12,516 nucleotides of DNA from the NCBI GenBank assembly GCA_013361975.1, contig JABFXB010000051.1, positions 1 through 12,516 on the forward strand, read 5' to 3'. Each line of letters starts with the position of its first letter. Within the stretch, counting starts at the first letter, position 1. Positions 6,747 through 11,438 of this stretch are shown here, in pieces. The notes under the pieces were generated by a model. The model did not search any database. It was not told the DNA's origin and saw only the letters and a list, made by a program, of their open reading frames with translations. The DNA comes from Dermatophilaceae bacterium (GTDB taxonomy: Bacteria; Actinomycetota; Actinomycetes; Actinomycetales; Dermatophilaceae). The translations under genes were made by a program, and so were the position numbers.

Positions 6747-7724
6747 TCAGGACGCGTCGGCGTCGTCGGGCTCCGGGGGGAGGTCCTTGCCCTCCCGCTC
6801 GTCGCGATCGGCCCACTCGAGCAGCGCCCGGAAGTCGAACACGGCGTCGTCGATGCCGGCGTGCAGGTCACCGAGGCGCTCGAACCGGTCGGGCATCGTC
6901 GCGATGGTGAAGTCCTGCGGCTCCGCCTCGGTGATCTCGTCCCACGCGAGCGGGGCGGAGACGGTGCCGCGCGGGTTGCCCCGCACGCTGTAGGCGGCTG
7001 CGATGGTGTGGTCGCGTGCGTTCTGGTTGTAGTCGACGAAGAGGTCCTCCGGGGAGCGGTCGCGTCGCCACCACGTCGTCGTGACGTCGTCGGGCAGGCG
7101 CCGCTCCACCTCCCGGGCGAAGGCGAGTGCGCCGCGGCGGACGTCCTTGAAGCCCCACTCGGGTGCGATGCGCACGTAGACGTGCAGCCCGGAACCGCCG
7201 GAGGTCTTCGGCCACCCGACGGCGCCGAGCTCGTCGAGGATCTCGCGGGTGACGGCGGCGGCGCGCCGGACCTTGTCGAAGCCGCACCGGGGCATCGGGT
7301 CGAGGTCGATGCGCCACTCGTCCGGCTTCTCCGTGTCGGCACGTCGGCTGTTCCACGGGTGGAACTCCACCGTCGACATCTGCACGGCCCAGACGACGTC
7401 GGCCAGGCGCGTCACACAGAGCTCGTCCGCGTGCAGGCCGTAGCGCGGGAAGTGCAGCCGCACCGTCTCGACCCACGGGGGCGCGCCGGCGGGAAGGCGC
7501 TTCTGGTGCACCTTCGGGCCGTCGACCCCCTTGGGGAACCGGTGCAGCATGCAGGGCCGCTCGCGCAGCGCGTTGACGATGCCCGGGCCGACCGCCTCGT
7601 AGTACCGGACGAGGTCGAGCTTCGTCTCGCCCCGATCGGAGAAGTAGACGCGGTCGGGGCTGGAGAGCCGCACCGTGTGTTCGCCGACCTCGATCTCCAT
7701 CGCCGGGCTCTTGCTCGCCGCCAT
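6747..7724 (-). CDS. Stand-alone LigD-type polymerase/primase domain protein (325 aa)
   Basis: Matches the polymerase domain of bacterial NHEJ ligase D (archaeo-eukaryotic primase superfamily), which fills gaps and adds ribo- or deoxynucleotides at broken DNA ends with Ku. Visible motifs: VYFSDRGETKLDLVRYY near the start, KGVDGP and HQKR (65-75), ELCVTRLADVVWAVQM (101-116) and the catalytic IDLDP (139-143; Asp140 and Asp142). Also present are KTSGGSGLHVYV (173-184) and FVDYNQNARDHTIAAAYSVR (229-248; Asp231 as third acidic residue). No nuclease or ligase domain is fused and neither Ku nor a ligase is in the window, so this is a split or auxiliary LigD polymerase. The ATG at 7724 follows a TAGGCT box by six bases, fitting a leaderless start; the next ATG is eight codons in. 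The C-terminal ~20 residues are acidic and probably disordered. Confidence 0.92.
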   Translation of the reverse strand: MAASKSPAMEIEVGEHTVRLSSPDRVYFSDRGETKLDLVRYYEAVGPGIVNALRERPCMLHRFPKGVDGPKVHQKRLPAGAPPWVETVRLHFPRYGLHADELCVTRLADVVWAVQMSTVEFHPWNSRRADTEKPDEWRIDLDPMPRCGFDKVRRAAAVTREILDELGAVGWPKTSGGSGLHVYVRIAPEWGFKDVRRGALAFAREVERRLPDDVTTTWWRRDRSPEDLFVDYNQNARDHTIAAAYSVRGNPRGTVSAPLAWDEITEAEPQDFTIATMPDRFERLGDLHAGIDDAVFDFRALLEWADRDEREGKDLPPEPDDADAS

Positions 7725-7730
7725 GCCGAC

Positions 7731-7736
7731 AGCCTA
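7731..7736 (-). promoter_or_regulatory. Probable -10 box of a leaderless promoter for the LigD-type polymerase
   Basis: TAGGCT on the minus strand, six bases, then the ATG at 7724; no Shine-Dalgarno is present. Its upstream edge abuts one arm of the inverted repeat at 7737-7799. Confidence 0.45.
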
Positions 7737-7799
7737 CGTATGCCGCCGGGTCGCCGAGCGCTCCGACGCGGAGTCGCGTGCGCGGCCCGACGGCATACG
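7737..7799. repeat. Inverted repeat upstream of the LigD-type polymerase gene
   Basis: The left arm CGTATGCCGCCGGGTC (7737-7752) and the reverse complement of the right arm, CGTATGCCGTCGGGCC (7784-7799), agree at 14 of 16 positions and are separated by 31 bases. The left arm touches the -10 box, so it could be an operator. Equally it could be two unrelated copies of the common GTATGCC word. Confidence 0.5.
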
Positions 7800-7812
7800 C
7801 CCCCGGACGTGC

Positions 7813-7848
7813 GGAAGGGCCCGTCGACGTGGGTCGACGGGCCCTTCC
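7813..7848 (-). terminator. Strong hairpin behind tRNA-Gly
   Basis: A perfect 16-base stem (GGAAGGGCCCGTCGAC against its complement) around a four-base loop, GTGG on the plus strand. It begins six bases past the tRNA-Gly 3' end in the direction of transcription. There is no T-tract, as is common for GC-rich actinobacterial terminators. It also shields the LigD-type polymerase promoter from read-through. Confidence 0.8.
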
Positions 7849-7853
7849 AGCGG

Positions 7854-7926
7854 AGCGGACGACCGGGCTCGAACCGGCGACCTCAACCTTGGCAAGGTTG
7901 CGCTCTACCAACTGAGCTACGTCCGC
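7854..7926 (-). tRNA. tRNA-Gly (anticodon GCC), copy 1
   Basis: Cloverleaf on the minus strand: acceptor GCGGACG/CGTCCGC, D-arm GTAGCTCAGTTGGTAGAGC, anticodon stem CAACC/GGTTG around TTGCCAA (anticodon GCC, reads GGC and GGU), and T-arm GGTTCGAGCCC. The discriminator is T and CCA is not encoded. All 73 bases appear the same as in the copy at 10112-10184. It stands alone, with its own promoter and terminator. Confidence 0.97.
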
Positions 7927-7938
7927 TTGCCTGCCTTC

Positions 7939-7954
7939 CGGGGCCGAAGCCCCG
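7939..7954 (-). other. UUCG-loop hairpin in the tRNA-Gly leader
   Basis: On the minus strand CGGGGC-TTCG-GCCCCG forms a six-base stem closed by a C(UUCG)G tetraloop. It lies between the -10 box and the mature tRNA 5' end, so it would be part of the 5' leader removed by RNase P. It may stabilise or space the leader. The other tRNA-Gly copy lacks it. Confidence 0.55.
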
Positions 7955-7968
7955 TGGGTGCGAGGTAG

Positions 7969-7974
7969 ACCATA
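7969..7974 (-). promoter_or_regulatory. -10 box of the solitary tRNA-Gly promoter
   Basis: TATGGT on the minus strand, followed by CTACCTCGCACC. The same downstream word follows the -10 of the tRNA-Gly-Cys-Val operon, which supports both calls. The -35 is weak. Confidence 0.6.
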
Positions 7975-8089
7975 GCGGACGGTCGGGTGTGGCGCGAAAC
8001 CCGCTCTCCGAGTGACCGTTCCGGAGACCGTTGTGCGCTCCTGGGGACCGCCTGTTCAGGGCGAGGTGCGACGCGAGAGGATGTGCCCC

Positions 8090-8377
8090 ATGGCGAAGCC
8101 CGGTGGCCTCCGGTTCCTCAGACGCAAGGGCCACGACCTGACAGTCAAGGACCGAGACGGCGAGCGGCACCGTGCCACCCTGGAGAAGCTGGCCAGGGTC
8201 GAGGACGACACGCACGAGGACGGCGCGTTCTCGTTCGGCTACTGCAAGAGCTGCGACTGGACGGGGCCGGCCCGGCGCGCCCGTGACAAGGCGCGCAAGG
8301 ATGCCGTGACGCACCAGGCCGACTGCGCGGGCAAGGGCAAGATCCGCATCGGCGTGAGCGACCCCGACCAGGACTAG
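8090..8377 (+). CDS. Small protein with putative zinc-binding CxxC...HxxxC motif (95 aa)
   Basis: I do not recognise this protein. The ATG at 8090 was chosen because GAGAGG (8075-8080) sits nine bases before it; an ATG at 8081 directly abuts that site. The first ~45 residues are basic then acidic (LRFLRRKGHDLTVKDRDGERHRATLEKL). A compact motif follows: Cys52-x2-Cys55-Asp-Trp, a basic helix ARRARDKARKDAVTH with His75, and Cys79, which would suit a single zinc site. The C-terminus is short and polar. No signal peptide or membrane segment is seen. Codon use matches neighbours. It is transcribed away from tRNA-Gly and ends facing the ABM gene with three hairpins between them. Nucleic-acid binding is possible from charge and zinc motif, but is only a guess. 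Confidence 0.7.
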   Translation: MAKPGGLRFLRRKGHDLTVKDRDGERHRATLEKLARVEDDTHEDGAFSFGYCKSCDWTGPARRARDKARKDAVTHQADCAGKGKIRIGVSDPDQD

Positions 8378-8378
8378 C

Positions 8379-8427
8379 CGGGACTGGTGTCCCGCCGAGG
8401 CCCCGGCCGGGGCGGCTCACTGAGCCG
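8379..8427. terminator. Three consecutive hairpins between convergent genes
   Basis: CGGGAC-TGGT-GTCCCG (8379-8394), the perfect palindrome GCCCCGGCCGGGGC (8400-8413) and CGGCTCA-C-TGAGCCG (8413-8427) follow one another. They fill most of the gap between the stops at 8377 (+) and 8437 (-). They probably form a two-way terminator; there are no T-tracts. Confidence 0.65.
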
Positions 8428-8436
8428 GTGTCCTCC

Positions 8437-8763
8437 CTACCGGTCGACGGCCATCTCGCCCAGCTGGGACCACTCGGTGCCCTCGATGGTCGTGTTGACG
8501 ATCTGCGGCGTGGCGGCCAGGTAGCCGGGCAGCGATGCGGTCGCCTCCTTGAAGTGGTCGCTCTGCACGTGTGCCGCGCCGTCGGCGTCGTCGCGGAACG
8601 CCTCGACGAGGACGTACTCCGTGGGGTCGTCGAGGCTGCGCGACCAGTCGAACCACAGGCAGCCCTCCTCGGCGCGCGTCGCCTCGGTGAAGGCGCGCGA
8701 GATCTCTGGCCAGTCGTCGGCGTGCTCGGACTTCACCGGGAACTTGGCGGTGATGAAGATCAA
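8437..8763 (-). CDS. Antibiotic biosynthesis monooxygenase (ABM)-domain protein (108 aa)
   Basis: A single ABM ferredoxin-like domain, the fold of small cofactor-free quinol monooxygenases such as YgiN and of polyketide-tailoring enzymes. The family pattern is clear: FITAKFPVKSEHADDWPEI at the start, TRAEEGCLWFDWSRS with the conserved ExGxLxF-type turn, DPTEYVLVEAFRDD (the VE-F strand), and DGAAHVQSDHF with the conserved AH-xSxHF. TTG at 8763 is chosen because AGGAG lies eight bases before it and it gives the usual IFITAKF N-terminus; a GTG at 8772 overlaps that ribosome-binding site. Homologues usually act on quinones or as dimeric oxygenases. The window has no biosynthetic cluster, so a housekeeping role is more likely. 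It may share a transcript with the small membrane ORF upstream. Confidence 0.85.
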   Translation of the reverse strand: MIFITAKFPVKSEHADDWPEISRAFTEATRAEEGCLWFDWSRSLDDPTEYVLVEAFRDDADGAAHVQSDHFKEATASLPGYLAATPQIVNTTIEGTEWSQLGEMAVDR

Positions 8764-8792
8764 CGTGATCACTCCTGTCGGTGCGGTGTCGG

Positions 8793-9017
8793 TCAGGCGG
8801 CCGGCGTGACGGGGTCGGCAGCCTCGGGAGGTGGTGTGGCCCTGCCGTCGACGGCCTTCTGGATGCGCTCCCCCAGGATCCCGGAGGCCCACCCGAGGCA
8901 GGCTCCCACGACGAGGGCAATCACCGTCGGCCAGAAGGCGAACGAGGCCCCGAAGAACACGGCCGTCCCGGGGAACGCCCCGGGGATGAACGACAGCATC
9001 GGGGCCGCCGACTGCAC
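8793..9017 (-). CDS. Possible small membrane protein (74 aa), start uncertain
   Basis: Not recognised. The frame encodes a hydrophobic segment about 10-47 (with AFPGTAVFFGASFAFWPTV and a Gly-rich ALVVGACLGWASG helix), then a short charged GERIQKAVDGR piece and a Pro/Ala tail. The GTG at 9017 is the first usable start, but there is no ribosome-binding site. The frame stays open upstream for another 20 codons (to a stop at 9078-9080), with a hydrophobic LAFVL stretch just before the GTG, so the protein may have lost its real N-terminus. It ends 29 bases before the ABM start on the same strand. It could be a real small protein, the 3' end of a decayed gene, or a chance frame in GC-rich DNA. Confidence 0.45.
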   Translation of the reverse strand: MQSAAPMLSFIPGAFPGTAVFFGASFAFWPTVIALVVGACLGWASGILGERIQKAVDGRATPPPEAADPVTPAA

Positions 9018-9210
9018 GCACAGGACGAACGCGAGGTGGTGCGCAACGTCGACGTGCTGCCGGCCGCGGCGGCAGCGTCACTCGTGGCGGTGGTGGCCGG
9101 CCGACCCGTGAAGGCGGGTTCGGCATCAGGAGGCGACGAGGAGCACACGGCCCGGTCCTGGTGCCTCACGGCCGAGTCCTTCGGCGACGTACCCGCCGGC
9201 CTGGCGGACG
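9018..9210. other. Stretch with no convincing gene
   Basis: Between the small membrane ORF and the HTH remnant I see only weak frames on either strand and no promoter-like box. Together with the remnant it forms a ~330-base gap (9018-9349) that looks like decayed coding sequence. Confidence 0.5.
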
Positions 9211-9299
9211 ATGAAGATGGCTGCCGTCGAGCTGGGATGAGCCGGGCGACCCTCCACCGCAAGCTCGCCCAGTACGACGTGCACGCGCTCAAGGACTGA
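9211..9299 (+). pseudogene. Frameshifted helix-turn-helix (Fis-like) C-terminal remnant
   Basis: From 9211 one frame reads MKMAAVELG and stops at 9238-9240. The next frame reads GMSRATLHRKLAQYDVHALKD and stops at 9297-9299. Joining them by adding one G at the GGG around 9233-9235 yields MAAVELGMSRATLHRKLAQYDVH, a good fit to a Fis-type HTH (AAxELGxSRxTLxRKLxxY) at the end of a regulator. The rest of the protein upstream is not recognisable in any frame. This reads as the eroded 3' end of a DNA-binding regulator. Alternatives are a sequencing error or chance similarity in a GC-rich frame. Confidence 0.35.
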
Positions 9300-9336
9300 C
9301 GCCCGCAGCCGCCCTGCTGGTTCTGCGGCACCTTGC

Positions 9337-9342
9337 TAGGTT
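9337..9342 (+). promoter_or_regulatory. Probable -10 box of a leaderless promoter for the GNAT gene
   Basis: TAGGTT, seven bases, then the GTG at 9350, with no ribosome-binding site between. No convincing -35 is present. Confidence 0.4.
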
Positions 9343-9349
9343 CAGCCGC

Positions 9350-9817
9350 GTGGACATCACACGGATCGGACCCGACGACTGGCAGTCGTTCCGGGAGGTG
9401 CGGCTCGCGTCGCTGTGGGAGGCGCCGGATGCCTTCGGCTCGCGTCACGCCGACTGGGTCGACGCACCGGTCGAGCAGTGGCGCCGCCGCCTGACCACCG
9501 TGCCCCTCACCCTGCTGGCCCGCGACGCCGGAGGTGTCGTCGGCGTCGCGAGCGGCCAACCCGTCGGTCGCGACGAGGTCGAGCTCATCTCGATGTGGGT
9601 GGCGCCGGCTGCGCGCGGCCTGGGGGCCGCCCGGGCGCTCATCGACGCGGTCGTGGACTGGGCCAGGGCCCAGGACCGGTCCACCTTCCTCATGGTGCGC
9701 AGCGACAACGCGCGAGCGCGCGTCGCGTACGAGCGAGCCGGGTTCGTCGACGTGGGCGTGCCCGACGGGTGGCCCGCCGACGAGCCTCCCGAGAACCGCA
9801 TGGAGCTGCGCCGCTGA
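9350..9817 (+). CDS. GNAT-family N-acetyltransferase (155 aa)
   Basis: Transfers an acetyl group from acetyl-CoA to an amine on a small molecule or protein; the acceptor is unknown. The N-terminus DITRIGPDDWQSFREVRLASLWEAPDAFGS is the common opening of this GNAT branch, where 'R-ASL-EAP-AFGS' is typical. The acetyl-CoA loop is ISMWVAPAARGLGAARALIDAVVDWA (about residues 83-108), with the R-G-x-G-x-A-type turn ARGLGAA. It is followed by MVRSDNARARVAYERAGFVDVG, the standard N-x-x-A-x-x-x-Y-x-x-x-G-F motif. The GTG at 9350 is chosen because it begins the family N-terminus and lies seven bases after a -10-like box. The length is normal. It is separated from the tRNA operon facing it by two hairpins. 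Confidence 0.92.
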   Translation: MDITRIGPDDWQSFREVRLASLWEAPDAFGSRHADWVDAPVEQWRRRLTTVPLTLLARDAGGVVGVASGQPVGRDEVELISMWVAPAARGLGAARALIDAVVDWARAQDRSTFLMVRSDNARARVAYERAGFVDVGVPDGWPADEPPENRMELRR

Positions 9818-9826
9818 GCGACCGCT

Positions 9827-9844
9827 CCCCCTGGGGCCAGGGGG
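9827..9844 (+). terminator. Hairpin after the GNAT gene
   Basis: CCCCCTGG, two bases (GG), then CCAGGGGG; seven pairs with a four-base loop in practice. It lies nine bases past the stop at 9817. No T-tract follows. Confidence 0.6.
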
Positions 9845-9863
9845 TCCACGTCGGATGAGCAGA

Positions 9864-9901
9864 ACAGCCCCCGACCCGCGTCTCCGCTGGTCAGGGGCTG
9901 T
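9864..9901 (-). terminator. Terminator hairpin of the Gly-Cys-Val tRNA operon
   Basis: ACAGCCCC pairs with GGGGCTGT, then one mismatch, then GACC/GGTC around a 12-base loop. It begins eight bases past the tRNA-Val 3' end in the direction of transcription and is followed by TTCTGCTC, a weak pyrimidine tail. Confidence 0.7.
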
Positions 9902-9908
9902 CTCGTGG

Positions 9909-9983
9909 TGGTGGGCGATACTGGGTTTGAACCAGTGACCTCTTCCGTGTCAAGGAAGCGCGCTACCGCTGCGCCAATCGCCC
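9909..9983 (-). tRNA. tRNA-Val (anticodon GAC)
   Basis: Cloverleaf on the minus strand: acceptor GGGCGAT/ATCGCCC, anticodon stem CTTCC/GGAAG around TTGACAC (anticodon GAC, reads GUC and GUU), and T-arm GGTTCAAACCC. The discriminator A at 9912 is followed by an encoded CCA (9909-9911), unlike the other tRNAs in this window. It is the last member of the Gly-Cys-Val operon. Confidence 0.97.
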
Positions 9984-10012
9984 GTGGGTCGTGCTGTGGT
10001 GGTGATCTACCG

Positions 10013-10083
10013 AGGTGGAGACGGGATTTGAACCCGTGTACGCGGCTTTGCAGGCCGCTGCCTCGCCTCTCGGCCACTCCACC
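10013..10083 (-). tRNA. tRNA-Cys (anticodon GCA)
   Basis: Acceptor GGTGGAG/CTCCACC, anticodon stem GCGGC/GCCGC around CTGCAAA (anticodon GCA) and T-arm GGTTCAAATCC. The discriminator is T (U73), the known cysteine identity base. It is the middle gene of the tRNA operon and CCA is not encoded. Confidence 0.97.
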
Positions 10084-10111
10084 GTGGAAGGCAAGTGGAT
10101 CTTTGCCTCCG

Positions 10112-10184
10112 AGCGGACGACCGGGCTCGAACCGGCGACCTCAACCTTGGCAAGGTTGCGCTCTACCAACTGAGCTACGTCCGC
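10112..10184 (-). tRNA. tRNA-Gly (anticodon GCC), copy 2
   Basis: Same 73-base sequence as the copy at 7854-7926: acceptor GCGGACG/CGTCCGC, anticodon loop TTGCCAA, discriminator T, no encoded CCA. It is the first gene of the Gly-Cys-Val operon, 28 bases ahead of tRNA-Cys. Confidence 0.97.
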
Positions 10185-10226
10185 GGGAACACCAGCGGTG
10201 TAACTTCTCCGCTCGGTGCGAGGTAG

Positions 10227-10255
10227 ACATTAGCCCATCGGTCCGGGCGACACAA
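10227..10255 (-). promoter_or_regulatory. Promoter of the Gly-Cys-Val tRNA operon
   Basis: On the minus strand TTGTGT (10250-10255), a 17-base spacer, then TAATGT (10227-10232), close to the housekeeping sigma consensus. Transcription would start ~35 bases before tRNA-Gly. The CTACCTCGCACC after the -10 also follows the -10 of the other tRNA-Gly gene. Confidence 0.75.
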
Positions 10256-10295
10256 AACCGGCCGTCGGTGGGCCGATCGGGGCCCGTCCAGCGGG

Positions 10296-11342
10296 TCACC
10301 GACCGACCCCGCGCTCCTGCTCGGTCGGGGCTGCGACACCCTCGTCGAGCTCGTGCTCGACAGCCTGCTGCAGCTCGCTCGGCCGGCTCCGGGCGTACTG
10401 CCGGTCCTCGGCTCGTCGGCGGGCGATCCAGTCGGTGACCGACGTCGGGTCGTGCTCGCCGAGCTGCACGGGCCACAGCGTGCGCGAAGCGGCGTTCAGT
10501 CCCGCGCCGATGAGGATCGCGATGGCGAGGAAGTAGAGCCAGATGAGCAGCACGATGGGAGCGGTCAGGGGCCCGTAGATCGTCGTGCCGCCGAGTGACG
10601 CCTCGAGGGAGACACGCACGAGGTAGCTGGCGCCGAGCCAGATCGCGAGGGCCAGCAGGGCGCCGGGCACGTCCCGCACCCACGGCGCCCGCCGCGGCGT
10701 CGCCACGTGGTAGAGCGTGGTGAGCGCGACGACGCTCAGCACCAGCACGGTGGGCCAGTAGAGGTAGCGCAGGAACGCGAAGCCCTCGGGCAGCCAGTCG
10801 GAGACGAGCGCCGGACCGAGCAGCACCAGGGGCAGCAGCACGATGCCGGCGACCGTGCTCACGGTGTAGATGGCGAGGCTCAGGGCGCGGAGGCGGATGA
10901 TGCCGCGGACGTCCTTCTGGCCGTACATGATCGACACGGTGTCGAGGAAGACGTTGAGCGCGCGGGAACCCGACCACAGCGACAGGAGGAAGCCGAGCGA
11001 CACGATCTCCGGTCGTCCGCGGCGCAGGACGTCGTCGACGGTGGGCACGAGCAGCTGGCTGATGCTGTTCTCCGTGAGGAAGCGCGCGGCGTACTCGCGG
11101 ATCGTCGCGACCACCTGGGCCACGTTCTCGGGCCCGATCCACGCGCTGATGTAGCCGAGCCCTCCGAAGAGACCGAGGACGAGCGGCGGGAGCGAGAGCA
11201 GCATGAAGAAGGCCGCCTCGGCTGCGAGACCGGTCACCCGGTAGTCGAGGCAGACGTCGACGGTCCGCAGGGTCAGGCGCGCCGCGCCGAGCCCGCCGGG
11301 CACCCGCGTCAGCACCGCGCGTACGCGTTCCTTGACCGTCAT
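10296..11342 (-). CDS. YihY/BrkB-family inner-membrane protein (348 aa)
   Basis: An integral membrane protein of the YihY / virulence-factor-BrkB family (once misnamed RNase BN); its molecular role is not established. About six membrane segments are visible: ~41-68 (AAEAAFFMLLSLPPLVLGLFGGLGY, the family's opening), 114-136, 155-180, 194-212, 227-247 and 259-284. The last carries the family signature TIYGPLTAPIVLLIWLYFLAIAILIGAGLNA. The C-terminal ~60 residues are charged and cytosolic. The frame stays open far upstream, but the ATG at 11342 gives the family N-terminus and a TAGATT box ends seven bases before it, suggesting a leaderless mRNA. It diverges from the AidB-like gene across 96 bases. 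The length is normal. Confidence 0.92.
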   Translation of the reverse strand: MTVKERVRAVLTRVPGGLGAARLTLRTVDVCLDYRVTGLAAEAAFFMLLSLPPLVLGLFGGLGYISAWIGPENVAQVVATIREYAARFLTENSISQLLVPTVDDVLRRGRPEIVSLGFLLSLWSGSRALNVFLDTVSIMYGQKDVRGIIRLRALSLAIYTVSTVAGIVLLPLVLLGPALVSDWLPEGFAFLRYLYWPTVLVLSVVALTTLYHVATPRRAPWVRDVPGALLALAIWLGASYLVRVSLEASLGGTTIYGPLTAPIVLLIWLYFLAIAILIGAGLNAASRTLWPVQLGEHDPTSVTDWIARRRAEDRQYARSRPSELQQAVEHELDEGVAAPTEQERGVGR

Positions 11343-11349
11343 CGCCACG

Positions 11350-11355
11350 AATCTA
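11350..11355 (-). promoter_or_regulatory. Probable -10 box of a leaderless promoter for the YihY/BrkB gene
   Basis: TAGATT on the minus strand, seven bases, then the ATG at 11342. No ribosome-binding site lies between them, and no clear -35 is seen. Confidence 0.45.
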
Positions 11356-11426
11356 GCCGGGTGGGCGGGCCGTCGACGTGACCCGTCCGACACGCGCGGC
11401 GCGGGTGTGACGTCCGGCCGGCGCCC

Positions 11427-11432
11427 TACCCT
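11427..11432 (+). promoter_or_regulatory. Probable -10 box of a leaderless promoter for the AidB-like gene
   Basis: TACCCT, six bases, then the GTG at 11439, with no ribosome-binding site between. The sequence is GC-rich for a -10, so this rests on spacing and on similarity to the other starts in the window. Confidence 0.35.
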
Positions 11433-11438
11433 CGGCGG

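Noticed and set aside
7854..10184. The 2.3 kb between two tRNA-Gly copies as an integrated island with tRNA attachment sites
   Set aside because: Both tRNAs are complete with their own promoters, and no integrase, excisionase or phage gene is present. Base composition matches the flanks.
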